Shown: positions 9,565 through 19,535 of the stretch, piece by piece
How positions within the stretch are numbered: the stretch's first letter is position 1
Layout of the letters: every line of letters starts with the position of its first letter
Source of the DNA: Blastobasis lacticolella
Lineage: Eukaryota; Arthropoda; Insecta; Lepidoptera; Blastobasidae
Length of the DNA stretch: 64,000 nt
Direction of reading: 5' to 3'
NCBI GenBank assembly: GCA_905147135.1
Contig: LR990042.1
Coordinates: forward strand, 16,173,545 to 16,237,544
Made by a program: the position numbers and the translations under genes
The notes under the pieces: generated by a model
Database searches by the model: none
Told to the model about the DNA's origin: nothing
What the model saw: the letters and a program-made list of their open reading frames with translations, nothing else

Positions 9565-12494
9565 TGCCCCAGGCGCTTCACGCCACACCCCCCACTCCCG
9601 CCAGTGTCGGCACCGGTCGCATGAGGCCGGGTGGGGTTTCGCTTGTTTCTTTTAATGTGCGCAGTCTACGCACAAACATCTCCGAACTTAGGACGTTCGT
9701 TAGGAGCAGGGAGCTCGACCTACTTCTCCTTCAGGAGACTTGGCTCAAGCCTTCGATCCAGAAGGGTATTTCGATCCCCGGTTTCTCCCTTGTCAGGGAT
9801 GACAGGTCCCCCACCGCGTCATCGCGTGGTGGAGGAACTGCCATTTACTACAAGAGATCGCTTCATTGCTCCCCTCTTCCAACTCCAACTCTCTCGAGTA
9901 TGGAGGCCTCCGTAGTGCAGCTAGGCATGACAGGACATCCGTCCCTGATCATAGCCTCTGTCTACATCCCCGCCGGCTCCCTGCCACTCAAAAGCGACTT
10001 CGAAGCGCTTCTCTCTCTAGGCGACTCTGTTATTATGTTCGGAGATTTCAACTCCAAACATACCGACTGGACGTGTTCCTCCACCAACACGAGCGGTGTC
10101 CACTTAATGGACATCGTTCGGTCTCTCGACCTAGACGTGTATTGCCCCCTCTCCCCTACCCACTACCCAGACAGAGTGGATCACCGTCCCGATGTACTGG
10201 ACTTTGCGCTAGTGAAGGGCGTGTCGCTCACCCTCCGGTCGATCGACACCCTCGACGACTTAGGCTCCGACCACCGTCCAGTCTCCCTAGTACTAGGCTC
10301 CCCCACCCCTATCTCTCCCCCACTGCCGCGAACTTTCACGAAGTGGGAAGGATTCAAAGAGTCCATGGCGGCCGTCATGGACGCGCCCGACTCGCCGCTC
10401 GCTTTTTCATCCGACTACTTCGATAGTCCGGATAAAATCGACGCTGCGGTAACCTCGTTAACGTCCCACATTCGGTCAGCGTTGAAGGACAACGAAGTGG
10501 TGGCCCCTGTTGTTAATCGGCAGGGACTCCCACTCGAAGTTCGAAACCTGATCAAAGCCAAAAACGCAGCCCTCCGGAGGGCCGCACTCTATCCGACCCC
10601 AGAGTACAGACGCACTGCGAACCGACTTCAGCGGGCAGTGCGAGCACGTCTCGACGAAATGAGGAACTCCCAATGGGGGGACCTCATGCAGACGATTTCC
10701 CCGTCCCATCAAGCGTACTACAAAGTGGCGAAAGCCCTTCGTACAGACGCCAGAGTCTCCATCCCTCCTCTTGTTCGCCCAGACGGCACAATTGCGTTTG
10801 CGGACACCGAGAAAGCCGAATGCTTTGCAGATAGCATTGCTTCACAATGCTCCCCTAGCACCATGGAGTGCGACCCCGGTCACGTGCGTGCGGTGGAAGA
10901 CGAAGTCCGTCAAAAGACCTCGCTCCCTCCCACCACGGACCCTGTCACAGTGTCCCCCGACGAGATCCACTCCTTCATCAAGGGTCTCAAATCTAACAAA
11001 GCGCCGGGCGCGGATGGAATTTCCAACCAAGCGCTTAAGTACCTCCCCGAGCAGGTGCTTACTTTGTTAGCGATCATTTTTAATGCTTGCTTTGACCATT
11101 GCCACTTTCCGACCGCGTGGAAAGAAGCCATAGTCATAGGCATTCCCAAACCGGGAAAGCCGTTAAATGTAGCGTCATCCCACCGCCCGATAAGCCTCCT
11201 CAAGGCACTAGGGAAGTTATTCGAGAGAGTAGTGCTCTCTCGAATGAAAGAACATCTCTTCAAAGACGATGTTCTTATTCCCCATCAATTCGGCTTTCGT
11301 CCCAAACACAATTGCCCCAGACAAGTCCATCGTATAGTAGAATACATCCTCAATGGATTCTACCCAAAGAGAGAAAAGACGGTCGCAGTATTCTACGACG
11401 TCGCCAAGGCCTTCGACAAAGTCTGGCACGAAGGCCTTGTTTACAAGCTATACAAGCTTGGTCTCTCCGATCGACTCGTCCGATTAGTAGCGTCCTATTT
11501 AAAACACCGTACCTTTCGGTTCAGACACGAAGGTACTTTGTCTTCCCCACGTCAACTGAAGGCCGGCGTCCCGCAAGGCTCTGTACTCTCTCCCCTACTC
11601 TATATATCGTACACGAACGATATTCCCGTCCCCGACAACGGGGTGCAACTGTCCCTTTTCGCCGACGACACGGCAATCTACGCCAAAGGGCGAAGGCCAC
11701 CCATGGCAAAGCTCCAAAAGGCGGTGAACAAGCTCGAAGCTTGGTTCAAACTGTGGCGCATCGAAGTGAATCCGGAGAAGAGCTCCGCGGTTTGCTTCGA
11801 TGTTAAGCGCAGACGGGGTGACAGCGACCCCCCTCCCCTCCGCATGCAAGGGAAACTAGTTCCCTGGCAGCGCGCTGTAAAATATCTAGGCGTCACGCTT
11901 GACAAAAGGCTCACTTTCCGGCCCCATGTCGAAAGAGTGTGCCGCACCGCCCGTTTCTACCTGGGTCGCCTCAACAGTATGTTGGGTCGATTCAGTAAAA
12001 TGTCCCTCAGGAACAAGCGAACCCTCTACAAGGTGTGCATTCGACCGGTGTTGACATACGCCTCCCCCGTCTTCGCTCACGCGAGCTCCCACGTCACTAA
12101 GAAACTGCAAATTGTGCAGAACATCTTCTGCCGTAGGGCAACGGCGGCTCCATGGTACGTCCGCAATGCGGACCTACACCGTGACATGGACCTGCCTACC
12201 CTGCAGCAGTTTCTTAGAACGCTCTCCGAGACCTTTTTCAAGGCCGCGGAGGAGCACCCCAACCCGCTCGTGCGAGAGGCAGCAGCCTACGCTCCCCGCC
12301 CGGTCTCCGGCCACGTGGTACGGAGACCGAGACACGTCCTCGCGGATCCCCCCGACGAACTGTCGAGCGCCCTGAACCTCCTCCTGGAGGCTCAGGACGA
12401 CTCAACAGAGCCCCCCCATGCCGTTTCAGCGGCCCCCGTAGGCCCCCAATCCCAATCCACGGCAGCGGGACCCCCTTCTGGGGTCTCGCTATAA
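9564..12494 (+). CDS. LINE ORF2, endonuclease and reverse transcriptase
   Basis: 976 residues, intact. It nicks the target DNA and copies the LINE RNA onto it (target-primed reverse transcription) in the nucleus. The N-terminal endonuclease shows FNVRSLR at residue 30, the metal-binding Glu in QETW at 57-60, GDFN at 160 and SDHRP at 235. The reverse transcriptase shows KAPGADGI near 480, HRPISLLKALGKLFERV near 540, motif A YDVAKAFDKVW at 611, AGVPQGSVLSP near 670 and the catalytic LFADD with FADD at 699-702. The C-terminal region is typical of Jockey elements; no RNase H domain is seen. The ATG overlaps the ORF1 stop, which suggests translation by termination and reinitiation. A hairpin (AGCGGGACCCCC-TTCT-GGGGTCTCGCT) lies across the 3' end of the frame. 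Confidence 0.94.
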   Translation: MPQALHATPPTPASVGTGRMRPGGVSLVSFNVRSLRTNISELRTFVRSRELDLLLLQETWLKPSIQKGISIPGFSLVRDDRSPTASSRGGGTAIYYKRSLHCSPLPTPTLSSMEASVVQLGMTGHPSLIIASVYIPAGSLPLKSDFEALLSLGDSVIMFGDFNSKHTDWTCSSTNTSGVHLMDIVRSLDLDVYCPLSPTHYPDRVDHRPDVLDFALVKGVSLTLRSIDTLDDLGSDHRPVSLVLGSPTPISPPLPRTFTKWEGFKESMAAVMDAPDSPLAFSSDYFDSPDKIDAAVTSLTSHIRSALKDNEVVAPVVNRQGLPLEVRNLIKAKNAALRRAALYPTPEYRRTANRLQRAVRARLDEMRNSQWGDLMQTISPSHQAYYKVAKALRTDARVSIPPLVRPDGTIAFADTEKAECFADSIASQCSPSTMECDPGHVRAVEDEVRQKTSLPPTTDPVTVSPDEIHSFIKGLKSNKAPGADGISNQALKYLPEQVLTLLAIIFNACFDHCHFPTAWKEAIVIGIPKPGKPLNVASSHRPISLLKALGKLFERVVLSRMKEHLFKDDVLIPHQFGFRPKHNCPRQVHRIVEYILNGFYPKREKTVAVFYDVAKAFDKVWHEGLVYKLYKLGLSDRLVRLVASYLKHRTFRFRHEGTLSSPRQLKAGVPQGSVLSPLLYISYTNDIPVPDNGVQLSLFADDTAIYAKGRRPPMAKLQKAVNKLEAWFKLWRIEVNPEKSSAVCFDVKRRRGDSDPPPLRMQGKLVPWQRAVKYLGVTLDKRLTFRPHVERVCRTARFYLGRLNSMLGRFSKMSLRNKRTLYKVCIRPVLTYASPVFAHASSHVTKKLQIVQNIFCRRATAAPWYVRNADLHRDMDLPTLQQFLRTLSETFFKAAEEHPNPLVREAAAYAPRPVSGHVVRRPRHVLADPPDELSSALNLLLEAQDDSTEPPHAVSAAPVGPQSQSTAAGPPSGVSL

Positions 12495-12743
12495 ATTCTC
12501 CAGCGTATGCTCCGTAAGGAGTGACGTTGAGCGCACCCCGTCCCTACGGGGTGTAGCATCCGATGAAACCTGAAAGGCCCTTATGGCTACAGGTGCCTCC
12601 AGGGGGTGTTTAGTACGTATGCGCCTAGGTTCTTTTGGCGAGTCGTGCATAACCAGTCCGGCCGGCCGGCTGGGATACTCATGAGAGTTCACCTCCTCCC
12701 TTCCAACCGCATTACCGAAGGGTGCCCATTTCCTTTGCGTTGG

Positions 12744-12774
<31 letters not shown>
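12495..12774 (+). other. LINE 3' UTR with stem-loops and poly(A)
   Basis: Contains a stem-loop CACCCCGT-CCCT-ACGGGGTG near 12535-12554 and, just before the tail, GCCCA...TGGGC at 12724-12745. The A tract runs 12746-12774. LINE reverse transcriptases often recognise a structured 3' end; that role here is inferred. GTGCATAACCAGTCCGGCCG around 12648 recurs in diverged form at about 40315. Confidence 0.75.
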
Positions 12775-12777
<3 letters not shown>

Positions 12778-12785
12778 CAAATGAT
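12775..12785 (+). repeat. LINE target-site duplication, right copy
   Basis: TCTCAAATGAT, identical to 7484-7494. Confidence 0.92.
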
Positions 12786-12964
12786 GTAGGCTACGTTATT
12801 TAAAATAAGAGACAAGGACTTCGACTACAAAAAGATCAAACGTATTATATCTCCAAAATAGCAACTGAATCCACAGGGAAAAGAACTGGTATATTTAATG
12901 TTATGTATATTCAACCTAAAATAATCTAAATCTATTCTAATCTAAATCTAAAATAATCTTCCTA

Positions 12965-13175
12965 TATTTTAAATACGAAAGTTTGTAAGGATATATGTTT
13001 GGATCGTTGTTACTCATTCACGCAAAAATTACTAAACGGATTTCGATGAAAATTTGCAGCAATATAGCTTATACCCTAGAATAGGCTCAAATTTATCCCG
13101 AAATTCAATGTAGTACCCGCGAAAATGGGTCTGGAACATCATAATCAATTTTACGCGGACGAAGTACGCTAGTAA
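12965..13175 (+). repeat. Helitron-like dispersed repeat
   Basis: Contains AAATTACTAAACGGATTTCG and ends with GCGGACGAAGTACGCTAGT. The CGGACGAAGT...CTAGT end is the complement of the ends seen at 4609 and 35218. Non-coding; class inferred. Confidence 0.5.
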
Positions 13176-14052
13176 TAAATAAATATAACGCACAGCTCCA
13201 CAGTATATGAATACTAACGTAAACAGCACACTACTTGCCCGCCCACGGTTCATTTAATTTACAAATTAATTAATATTGGATCATCCCACAACGTATTAAG
13301 CCCATATTTATCGATTTGAAACTAGTTTATCTTTGATTATAATGATTGTCTTATGAAACACTTGGCACATCTTATCTATTACTTAGACCTGCTATTGTGA
13401 TTATTGCATGTGTAGGTTTTCATTGCTAGGAGAACCTATACACTATAACTTTGTATGAGTGATAATATAAGGCAAAGTTACGGGAAAGAGAGGAAGAGGA
13501 AGGCCATGATTTGAATTTAGGATTATAAGAATATTTAGAGGATGGCAGACAGGAGAGAGGAGTGGCAATTGCTTCACCGACTAGTCATACTCTTAATTAT
13601 AATATAATGATAAGGATTTCTTTGCAATTCAGAGTACCTAGCCACTGTTTTCAAGGTACCAGGGCGTTTTATTCAAATAAAGAATTACATTTCTTCTTTA
13701 TGTTGATGAATAAAAGTAGCAACAGTAACTTTAAAAGCAATCGACCTTACTTCTCATGATTGGAAACCGATCCCAACCGCTTATTATTCTGCTGTATTTT
13801 AAAATAGACTATCCTACCTACTTAAGCTTGTTATCTTCCATTAGGTGAGTTACTCCGAAATAAACCTGTTTAGATTTATTATACTGGTAGAATCTGTTGA
13901 CTGTGTCATAGTCGCTGGCATAGTCGAGTATCGGGAGCGTCTATAGGGCCTTAAAACACCCCACAACCAATAAAATAAGTAAGTAACAGAAGAAAGCATA
14001 ATATAGAGGTAAATAAGATACATGGTCTTCAAGAATTTAATGGTATGACTGG
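13176..14052. other. Intergenic, no gene recognised
   Basis: AT-rich DNA with only short chance frames. Confidence 0.5.
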
Positions 14053-14325
14053 ATCACGTAGTCGACCCGGCTTCGTTCGCGTATCATATTACCCCTACCC
14101 TACACCTCTACACCTACCCTAAACCTACCCTACACCTACTTTACCCCAACTACCCTATTTTTTCTTGCGTATAAACCTTCCTCTTGAATCACTATTGATT
14201 AAAACCGCATTGAAATCCGTTACGTAATTAAAAATATCTAAGCGTTTGTACAATTACATATTATATAGGTTGGTACAAAAGGCGGGAAGCGACTTTGTTT
14301 AATACTATGTATAGATCTGTCCTCA
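14053..14325 (+). mobile_element. Dispersed element with internal CCCTA tract, copy 1
   Basis: Starts near GACCCGGCTTCGTTCGCG, then an irregular run of CTACCCTA and CTACACCTA units, then TCTTGAATCACTATTGATTA, AAACCGCATTGAAATCCGTT and finally GCGGGAAGCGACTTTGTTTA with ATACTATGTATAG. The same order occurs at 28485-28880 and, in part, at 18014, 20160, 31035 and 62254. It is non-coding, probably a non-autonomous DNA element. Confidence 0.6.
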
Positions 14326-15499
14326 ATAAGGGTCTATAATTATGTTGTTTCTACCATATTTCCTAACTACTAGTATCCTCAATCGTACAAGCATACCAAT
14401 TAACATTTTAACGACATTACCATTTTAAAATTAAACTGCTGTATGGAAATTTCAAATGTGGAACATCAACTCGGCGTTTTATAGTCAGCATAGTGGTTGA
14501 CACTTGTGACGATATGCCAATGAAATGATAATCCAGTCAATAAGGTAAATAGATACATGTACCATCTTCAAAATAGGTAATATTACACGCTTTAACTCCA
14601 AACTATAATAATATTAGCTAATGCAAAGATAACATTTCTGTCTGTTACATTTCGACGTCTACAGCTGAAAAAGTTTGGATTTAATTTGACAAAAAATAGA
14701 TACAAACCCATGAAAGGAAGGATCTCCAAAAACTCGAATTTATTTAGCTGACGTAGTTGCGGGCAAAAGCTAATATGTAAGCAATTGGTTTTTATTGTCT
14801 GCATAGATAATGAACCTACGTCTGTCTATAAAGCAAAACATTCCTGAAAATGCGCTCTACTGCGTGATAATTGGAACTATCTACCTTCATTTCTGTTCAC
14901 AGATATATACGTTCCTAAGGCCTTTTCAAGGCAATAGGTACCTACTATATAGATACTAACTCACTGTTGCCTACTACATAAGTATGCACAACCAAGATCC
15001 TCATCTTTATGACGTGTGTTTGCGTATAAATGCAATTGATTCATAAGTTAAGATTATCGACATGCAATGAATAATTTTAAAGTACCTATAAACCCCTCCC
15101 TAAAGTGGATGGTTCCTGTGCCAATTTGCGAATAGTTTCATACATTTCCATTAATTATTCGTGTAATACTTAAACATAAGCACCTTATTTGAAGAACAAG
15201 CAACAAATGAATAAAAAAATAATTTAATTAATTGGCCCTAATGTACACATTACCTTTACCTTTAAATCAAATTTGTCACTGAAAGTTTGTATAATTAACT
15301 AAAAATTCTATTATGGTATGTCTTTGTATACCTATCGTAATTTGTTATAACACTGAGCGCCTGATGTAATTTTAATATTCAAGTATGACTTTGATGATTT
15401 CACTCGTACAATATGAGCAGGCGTTTGTAAACTTTAGTGTTATTACGGCATCGAAGTAAATAATTTCACAATACTTGAACCGTTGAGAATCGCTGAGTT
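14326..15499. other. Intergenic, no gene recognised
   Basis: AT-rich; nothing recognised. Confidence 0.5.
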
Positions 15500-15620
15500 G
15501 GATGCAAGAGCCTACGGTATACGACGCAAGGATGCCAAAGACCGGTCGAAGTGGAGAAGAATGAGTAGTAAAGCGGACCCTGGCAGAAGCCGGGATGGGC
15601 GCTAGGCTGACGATGATGAC
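15500..15620 (+). pseudogene. RTE LINE 3' fragment
   Basis: Translates in part to DRSKWRRMSSKADPG, close to the C-terminal end of RTE-type polymerases, then GACGATGATGAC, a degenerate (ATG)n tail. It lies just downstream of gene A, in opposite orientation. Confidence 0.65.
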
Positions 15621-15667
15621 TCGAAACGTTGAGAAATTAAACAAACATATTGACACACAATTAGAAC

Positions 15668-15673
15668 TTTATT
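15668..15673 (-). terminator. Candidate poly(A) signal of gene A
   Basis: AATAAA on the minus strand about 100 bases beyond the gene A stop codon. Confidence 0.6.
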
Positions 15674-15772
15674 TACACTTCCATAAGTCGTAACAATCTT
15701 TTCTTCGCCACAATGTGGTTAAAGCTATCCTCGTTGTTATAAATTCTCTAGTTTTTACAAATCACAGACTAT

Positions 15773-17365
15773 TTAGAATTTCTTGGCGATGACTACTTCA
15801 CGGGGCGCGTTGTACTGGGCACTGGCACTGGAGCGAGCGTAGTTGGAGTTGGAGTAAACGGAAGGAGCTACGGGAAGCACGTTACCCTGAAAAGAATTCA
15901 AATGTTATAACAAAATAAACATCAAAAGTAAAAGCTAGTACGAGTATGTCAGTTTGCGGTAAGGTCAGAATTTCAAAATCACCTGGGGCTGGAATCCATT
16001 TTCGTCAGCAATGTACTCGACGCGGACGGGGGTTCCGTCAGCACCGGGGTATTCGTAGAAGCCACGGAAAACCTGAAATTAAATTATAAGTTAGGTCATT
16101 TGTAATCCTTTCGTAAATGGGAACGTAAACCAACAGCCCACAGTCCATTGCTTGACTTGAGCATTCTCCACATTCGTGGAAGGCTTTGCCATAATCCTCC
16201 ACGCTTGGTATGCCGTTTGGACAGCGCAGTGTTGAACTTATGCTATAGAAAATTCTTCATTTTCAGGTCTACGGAGCTCCTAGTTAGTTAGCCTCTAGAT
16301 TTTAGTCGCATTTTACTATACCCGTAAGGTTAACGGATTGTTTCAATATTATACTACTCTGACGGACGCCATACGGCCATTACTACTCGAATACTAATTA
16401 TAATATACATTACACATCGCTGCTGCTGCTTTTTAAGACACCCAGGAGGATTTGTGCAATTCTACTCTGCAGAACATCACACTAAATGGATAGCTTAAAA
16501 AATTAACAATAAAGGTACTAGTACATCCATTATAAACTTACCAGGACAGCGGCATCATCAACCTGCTTCAGGGTTCCGGTCGATTCAGCATTAATGCCAT
16601 TGTCAGTGTTGTAACTGAAAATAAAATAGAATGCATTACTTTCCTAGCTCGCATGAGCCTGTTAAAGTCATCTTCCCAACACTTTAAGACTTATCAAACA
16701 AATTAATTTGCATACTTACGCGTAGTGGAAGCTGTCAGGGTTGACTTCTGAGTCGTAGCGGAGGATGGAGGCCTGGTACTCCGAGCCTTCCTGGTACTTG
16801 GCCTGACCGAACTGCGAACGGGAGACAGCCACAGTATTCACGCCTGGCTGAACTTGCACTTCAGGCTGGTACTGGTAGGACTGTACCCCTACGTTCACTG
16901 GCTTTACGTTCTGTACCACTCCGACGGCTTTGAACACGGGTTTTACCACCTCGGGTTGGGCGACGGGTACAGACTGGTAGGGTACATTCCTGACGACTCC
17001 AACCTCGGGTTGGAATGCGGTGTTGACTCCGGAGACCACTGCGGACTTAGCCACGGATTGAGTGGGGTGCACGGAAGCCTGGGCGTAAGCCTGATTCTGC
17101 CATGGCTGGTATTGGGGGGCCGCGGCCACGGCGTATACACAGAGGGCTAGTACCTGGAATGATAATTAACTCGTTACAACAGGAAATCATGTTCAATATA
17201 TATATACAGCAAAATTTGTAAGACAACGAGAAATTTTGGTACTATTGTTTATTAAAACATATATATTGATATTCAATAATATTTAAGTATTTCGTTAAAT
17301 ATTGACGTAATTGTAGGTACACCATGACGTACCCTGTAACAAATAAAACTTACCAGGAATTTCAT
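15773..17365 (-). CDS. Gene A: secreted RR-1-type cuticular protein
   Basis: 240 residues from five coding exons, each with GT and AG ends: 17365-17354, 17153-16720, 16614-16542, 16072-15983 and 15886-15773. Exon 1 encodes only MKFL, then GTAAGT. Exon 2 completes a signal peptide ([16 protein letters not shown]) and adds a Gln/Val/Pro/Tyr-rich region to about residue 130. The chitin-binding Rebers-Riddiford core (Pfam chitin_bind_4) spans roughly residues 140-205, with [30 protein letters not shown] and [14 protein letters not shown] short Ser/Tyr/Ala tail ends in AKKF. The protein should be secreted by epidermis and bind chitin in flexible cuticle. A TATA box and a beta-FTZ-F1 site lie upstream. 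Intron 3 carries a decayed dispersed repeat. Product class is firm; the exact CPR number cannot be given. Confidence 0.93.
16130..16490 (-). repeat. Decayed dispersed repeat in gene A intron 3
   Basis: CCACAGTCCATTGC, GGCTTTGCCATAATCCTCCA and GCAATTCTACTCTGCAGAAC resemble parts of the better preserved family at 50645, 55005 and 56770. It is split and diverged. Confidence 0.4.
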
Positions 17366-17431
17366 TTTGGGAAGGTGTGTATCGGACGACAGTCAGAATC
17401 AACAGGTTAAATCGGTGGAAAGTTCATCCTT

Positions 17432-17440
17432 ATATATTTG
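17432..17440 (-). promoter_or_regulatory. TATA box of gene A
   Basis: The minus strand reads AATATATAAGG about 65-75 bases upstream of the gene A ATG, leaving room for a short leader. Confidence 0.7.
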
Positions 17441-17489
17441 ACAGAAGTTAACAAAAAATATTACTTCCATTATGAGGGTATTGACTTCT

Positions 17490-17498
17490 CGGCCTTGG
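17490..17498 (-). promoter_or_regulatory. Beta-FTZ-F1-type site upstream of gene A
   Basis: The minus strand reads CCAAGGCCG, a perfect match to YCAAGGYCR, about 50 bases upstream of the TATA box. Beta-FTZ-F1 is an ecdysone-pulse-responsive nuclear receptor known to activate silkworm cuticular protein genes through such sites. Binding here is inferred. Confidence 0.5.
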
Positions 17499-18013
17499 AG
17501 AAGATATTGGCAATGGCTAGCTAATTTCCTAGTCTCGGGTGAGTCCATCAACTTGACATAACAAATTAATCCTCTCCATTGATAACTTGCCCCCTAAAGC
17601 CAAAGTAGTAGAGGTCGTAATTCGTTGAACTTCTCCGGTATAAAACTTTTATTGATTTGTTAGATTATGTTTTGAAGACCAATAACTAAACACTTTACAT
17701 AAATTTATACTTATTGGTGACGTCTGCCTTGCTTGTTGATTAGTTCCTCGCCCACAAAAGGGTTATGTAATATCTTTGTTTGGACCCTTATTTGCATAGA
17801 TATTTATACGTTAAGAACTTGGATATATTAAGACAACAAACAACTTATAATTAAAAGTACTATTACAATATTAAGACATATTTCGAGTCCACTGATAGAT
17901 GTCAACATCATGATCATTTCATTTTTTTGCCAATTGCACTATTCTCGAAGTACACAGTACACAGACACAACGATCGCTAATTCTCCGGGGAGGAATCTCA
18001 TGGGAACTACTAT
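17499..18013. other. Upstream region of gene A, nothing more recognised
   Basis: AT-rich; no repeat or exon recognised. Confidence 0.45.
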
Positions 18014-18215
18014 CTATACATAGTATAAAGCAAAGTCGCTTGCCGCCGTCTGTCTCTCTACATGTAAGTATAATGTATTTACTCCTAGATCGTTTAAACT
18101 ACGCAACAAATTTTAATGCGGTTTTCAACAATAGATAGGGTGATCCAAGAGGAAGTTTTATTGTGTAGGATAACACGCTAACGAAGACACGGCGGGCCAC
18201 CTAGTTCATTATAAA
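18014..18215 (-). mobile_element. Dispersed element related to the CCCTA element
   Basis: ACATAGTATAAAGCAAAGTC, GCTTGCCGCCGTCTGTCTCT, AAACTACGCAACAAATTTTA and CAATAGATAGGGTGATCCAA are the complement of the 3' half of the element at 14053. The CCCTA tract is absent. It ends near CGGGCCACCTAGTTC. Confidence 0.55.
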
Positions 18216-19148
18216 GGCTGATGAGGAATATAGGACATGCCGCCATATTTCGGATTTTTTAGATCTAATTTCTTACACTGGCAACAGTAGGTAAGTATCA
18301 CCACTAGCTTCCTCTTGACACTCTTGACACTCTTTGAAATTAGAGTTTATAAACTGAAAAAACGCGAACTTGAAAATTTATATTCATCTAGATCAACAGC
18401 ATTCAATAGATAGATTCAATAGCATTCTATCGATTTATAAATGTTTCAAGCTACATATTTTTCGACAAATGTCAAAACGGCGCGGCCGCACAATATACTA
18501 CTGGTCTTCATATAAAAGACATCAACGCGCCCAGAGAAGACAACTTGTACTTTTGTTTTATTTTCTTACTGATGACCCGTCCCGGCTTTAATACCAAACT
18601 TCATATAAGTAGCTACTGGGCTAATCTGAAGATTGCCTGAAAACATCAAAATCGATACAGCCGTTTTGGAGGAGAAGAAACATAACATACATCGATTTTT
18701 ATTATTATCAGGGGACACGGCAATGCCCGCCACCAAGTCGAACAGACAAGCAAAGCCACCCTTTTTTCGAAGCAACTCTACCCATTTTCGAGCTCTTTAT
18801 ATCTTTGTTAGGGACTGAGGAAACTGCCTGAATTTTATATTGCTTTGTCTACGTAACAGTAGACAGCAAATACTCCAGATTACAAACTACGTTTAACGGT
18901 TTTTAAAATGTCGTTCCCTGACTCATGGATCATCAAAGAGATAGACTACTTTCAGGTGACTTAGAAAGTTAAAATTTAGCAAGAATATAGGTAATTGGGA
19001 GCTTATAAAGGGACAAGTCTGAAAACAGCAAATATCCGCCCCTAAGGAGATTCTGCCTTGGCTACTAATATGATAATAATATTTGTCGAATTTGGAATTT
19101 GCCAAAGTGCAAGAATATAGAAAAATATATTTATAAATAAGAAATTTT
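18216..19148. other. Intergenic, no gene recognised
   Basis: AT-rich. No supported coding sequence. Confidence 0.5.
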
Positions 19149-19160
19149 TCTTTAGAAAAG

Positions 19161-19523
19161 AGCGTCGATAGTCGAGCGGTTAGGGTATCCGACTCGTAAA
19201 CGAGAGGTATCGGGTTCAAATCCCGCTGCGGCCATGTACCAATGACTCTTTTCTGAGTTACGTACATTAGTTGAATACTAACCGATGCACTTACGGTGAG
19301 GGAAAACATAGTGATGAAACCTGCACATTCAAGCGGCTGAATGTTTAACCATGATCCAATCTGGTCAGGTTTCCCTGGTAGCAGGGTCACGGAGGTCAGA
19401 TGGCAGTCGCTCCACTGTAATTACCTGATCGGCCAAATCCTGGATCATGGTCAAGGCGAACTCTGGGCCCTGGTGCTCGAGTACACAACCGGGATATTAA
19501 CGCCAAGATGATGATGATGATGA
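19161..19523 (+). mobile_element. tRNA-derived SINE, copy 2 (best preserved)
   Basis: The head reads AGCGTCGATAGTCGAGCGGT with A box and GGGTTCAAATCCCGC as B box. The body matches copy 1, and the tail is TTAACGCCAAGATG followed by ATG repeats. It is flanked by TCTTTAGAAAAG (19149-19160) and TCTTTATAAAAG (19524-19535), a 12-bp target duplication with one difference. Confidence 0.9.
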
Positions 19524-19535
19524 TCTTTATAAAAG

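Larger units (their letters stand above)
7495..12774 (+). mobile_element. Full-length Jockey-type non-LTR retrotransposon
   Basis: A complete element of 5280 bases: a 483-base 5' UTR, ORF1 (7978-9564), ORF2 (9564-12494), a 3' UTR and 29 A residues at 12746-12774, flanked by an exact 11-bp target duplication. ORF1 is gag-like with zinc knuckles; ORF2 carries an apurinic-type endonuclease and a reverse transcriptase with FADD. There is no stop or frameshift in either frame. It is clearly GC-richer than the flanking DNA. The exact duplication and open frames argue for a recent insertion. Related 3' UTR sequence occurs at 40255-40390. Confidence 0.95.

Noticed and set aside
16854..17150. Plus-strand frame opposite gene A exon 2
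   Set aside because: Shadow of the real exon; no domain and no splice context.
19161..19240. Possible tRNA gene with anticodon-like CGT
   Set aside because: The A and B boxes are present but the sequence continues into the SINE body shared by at least seven other copies, and the acceptor stem does not pair. It is a SINE head.
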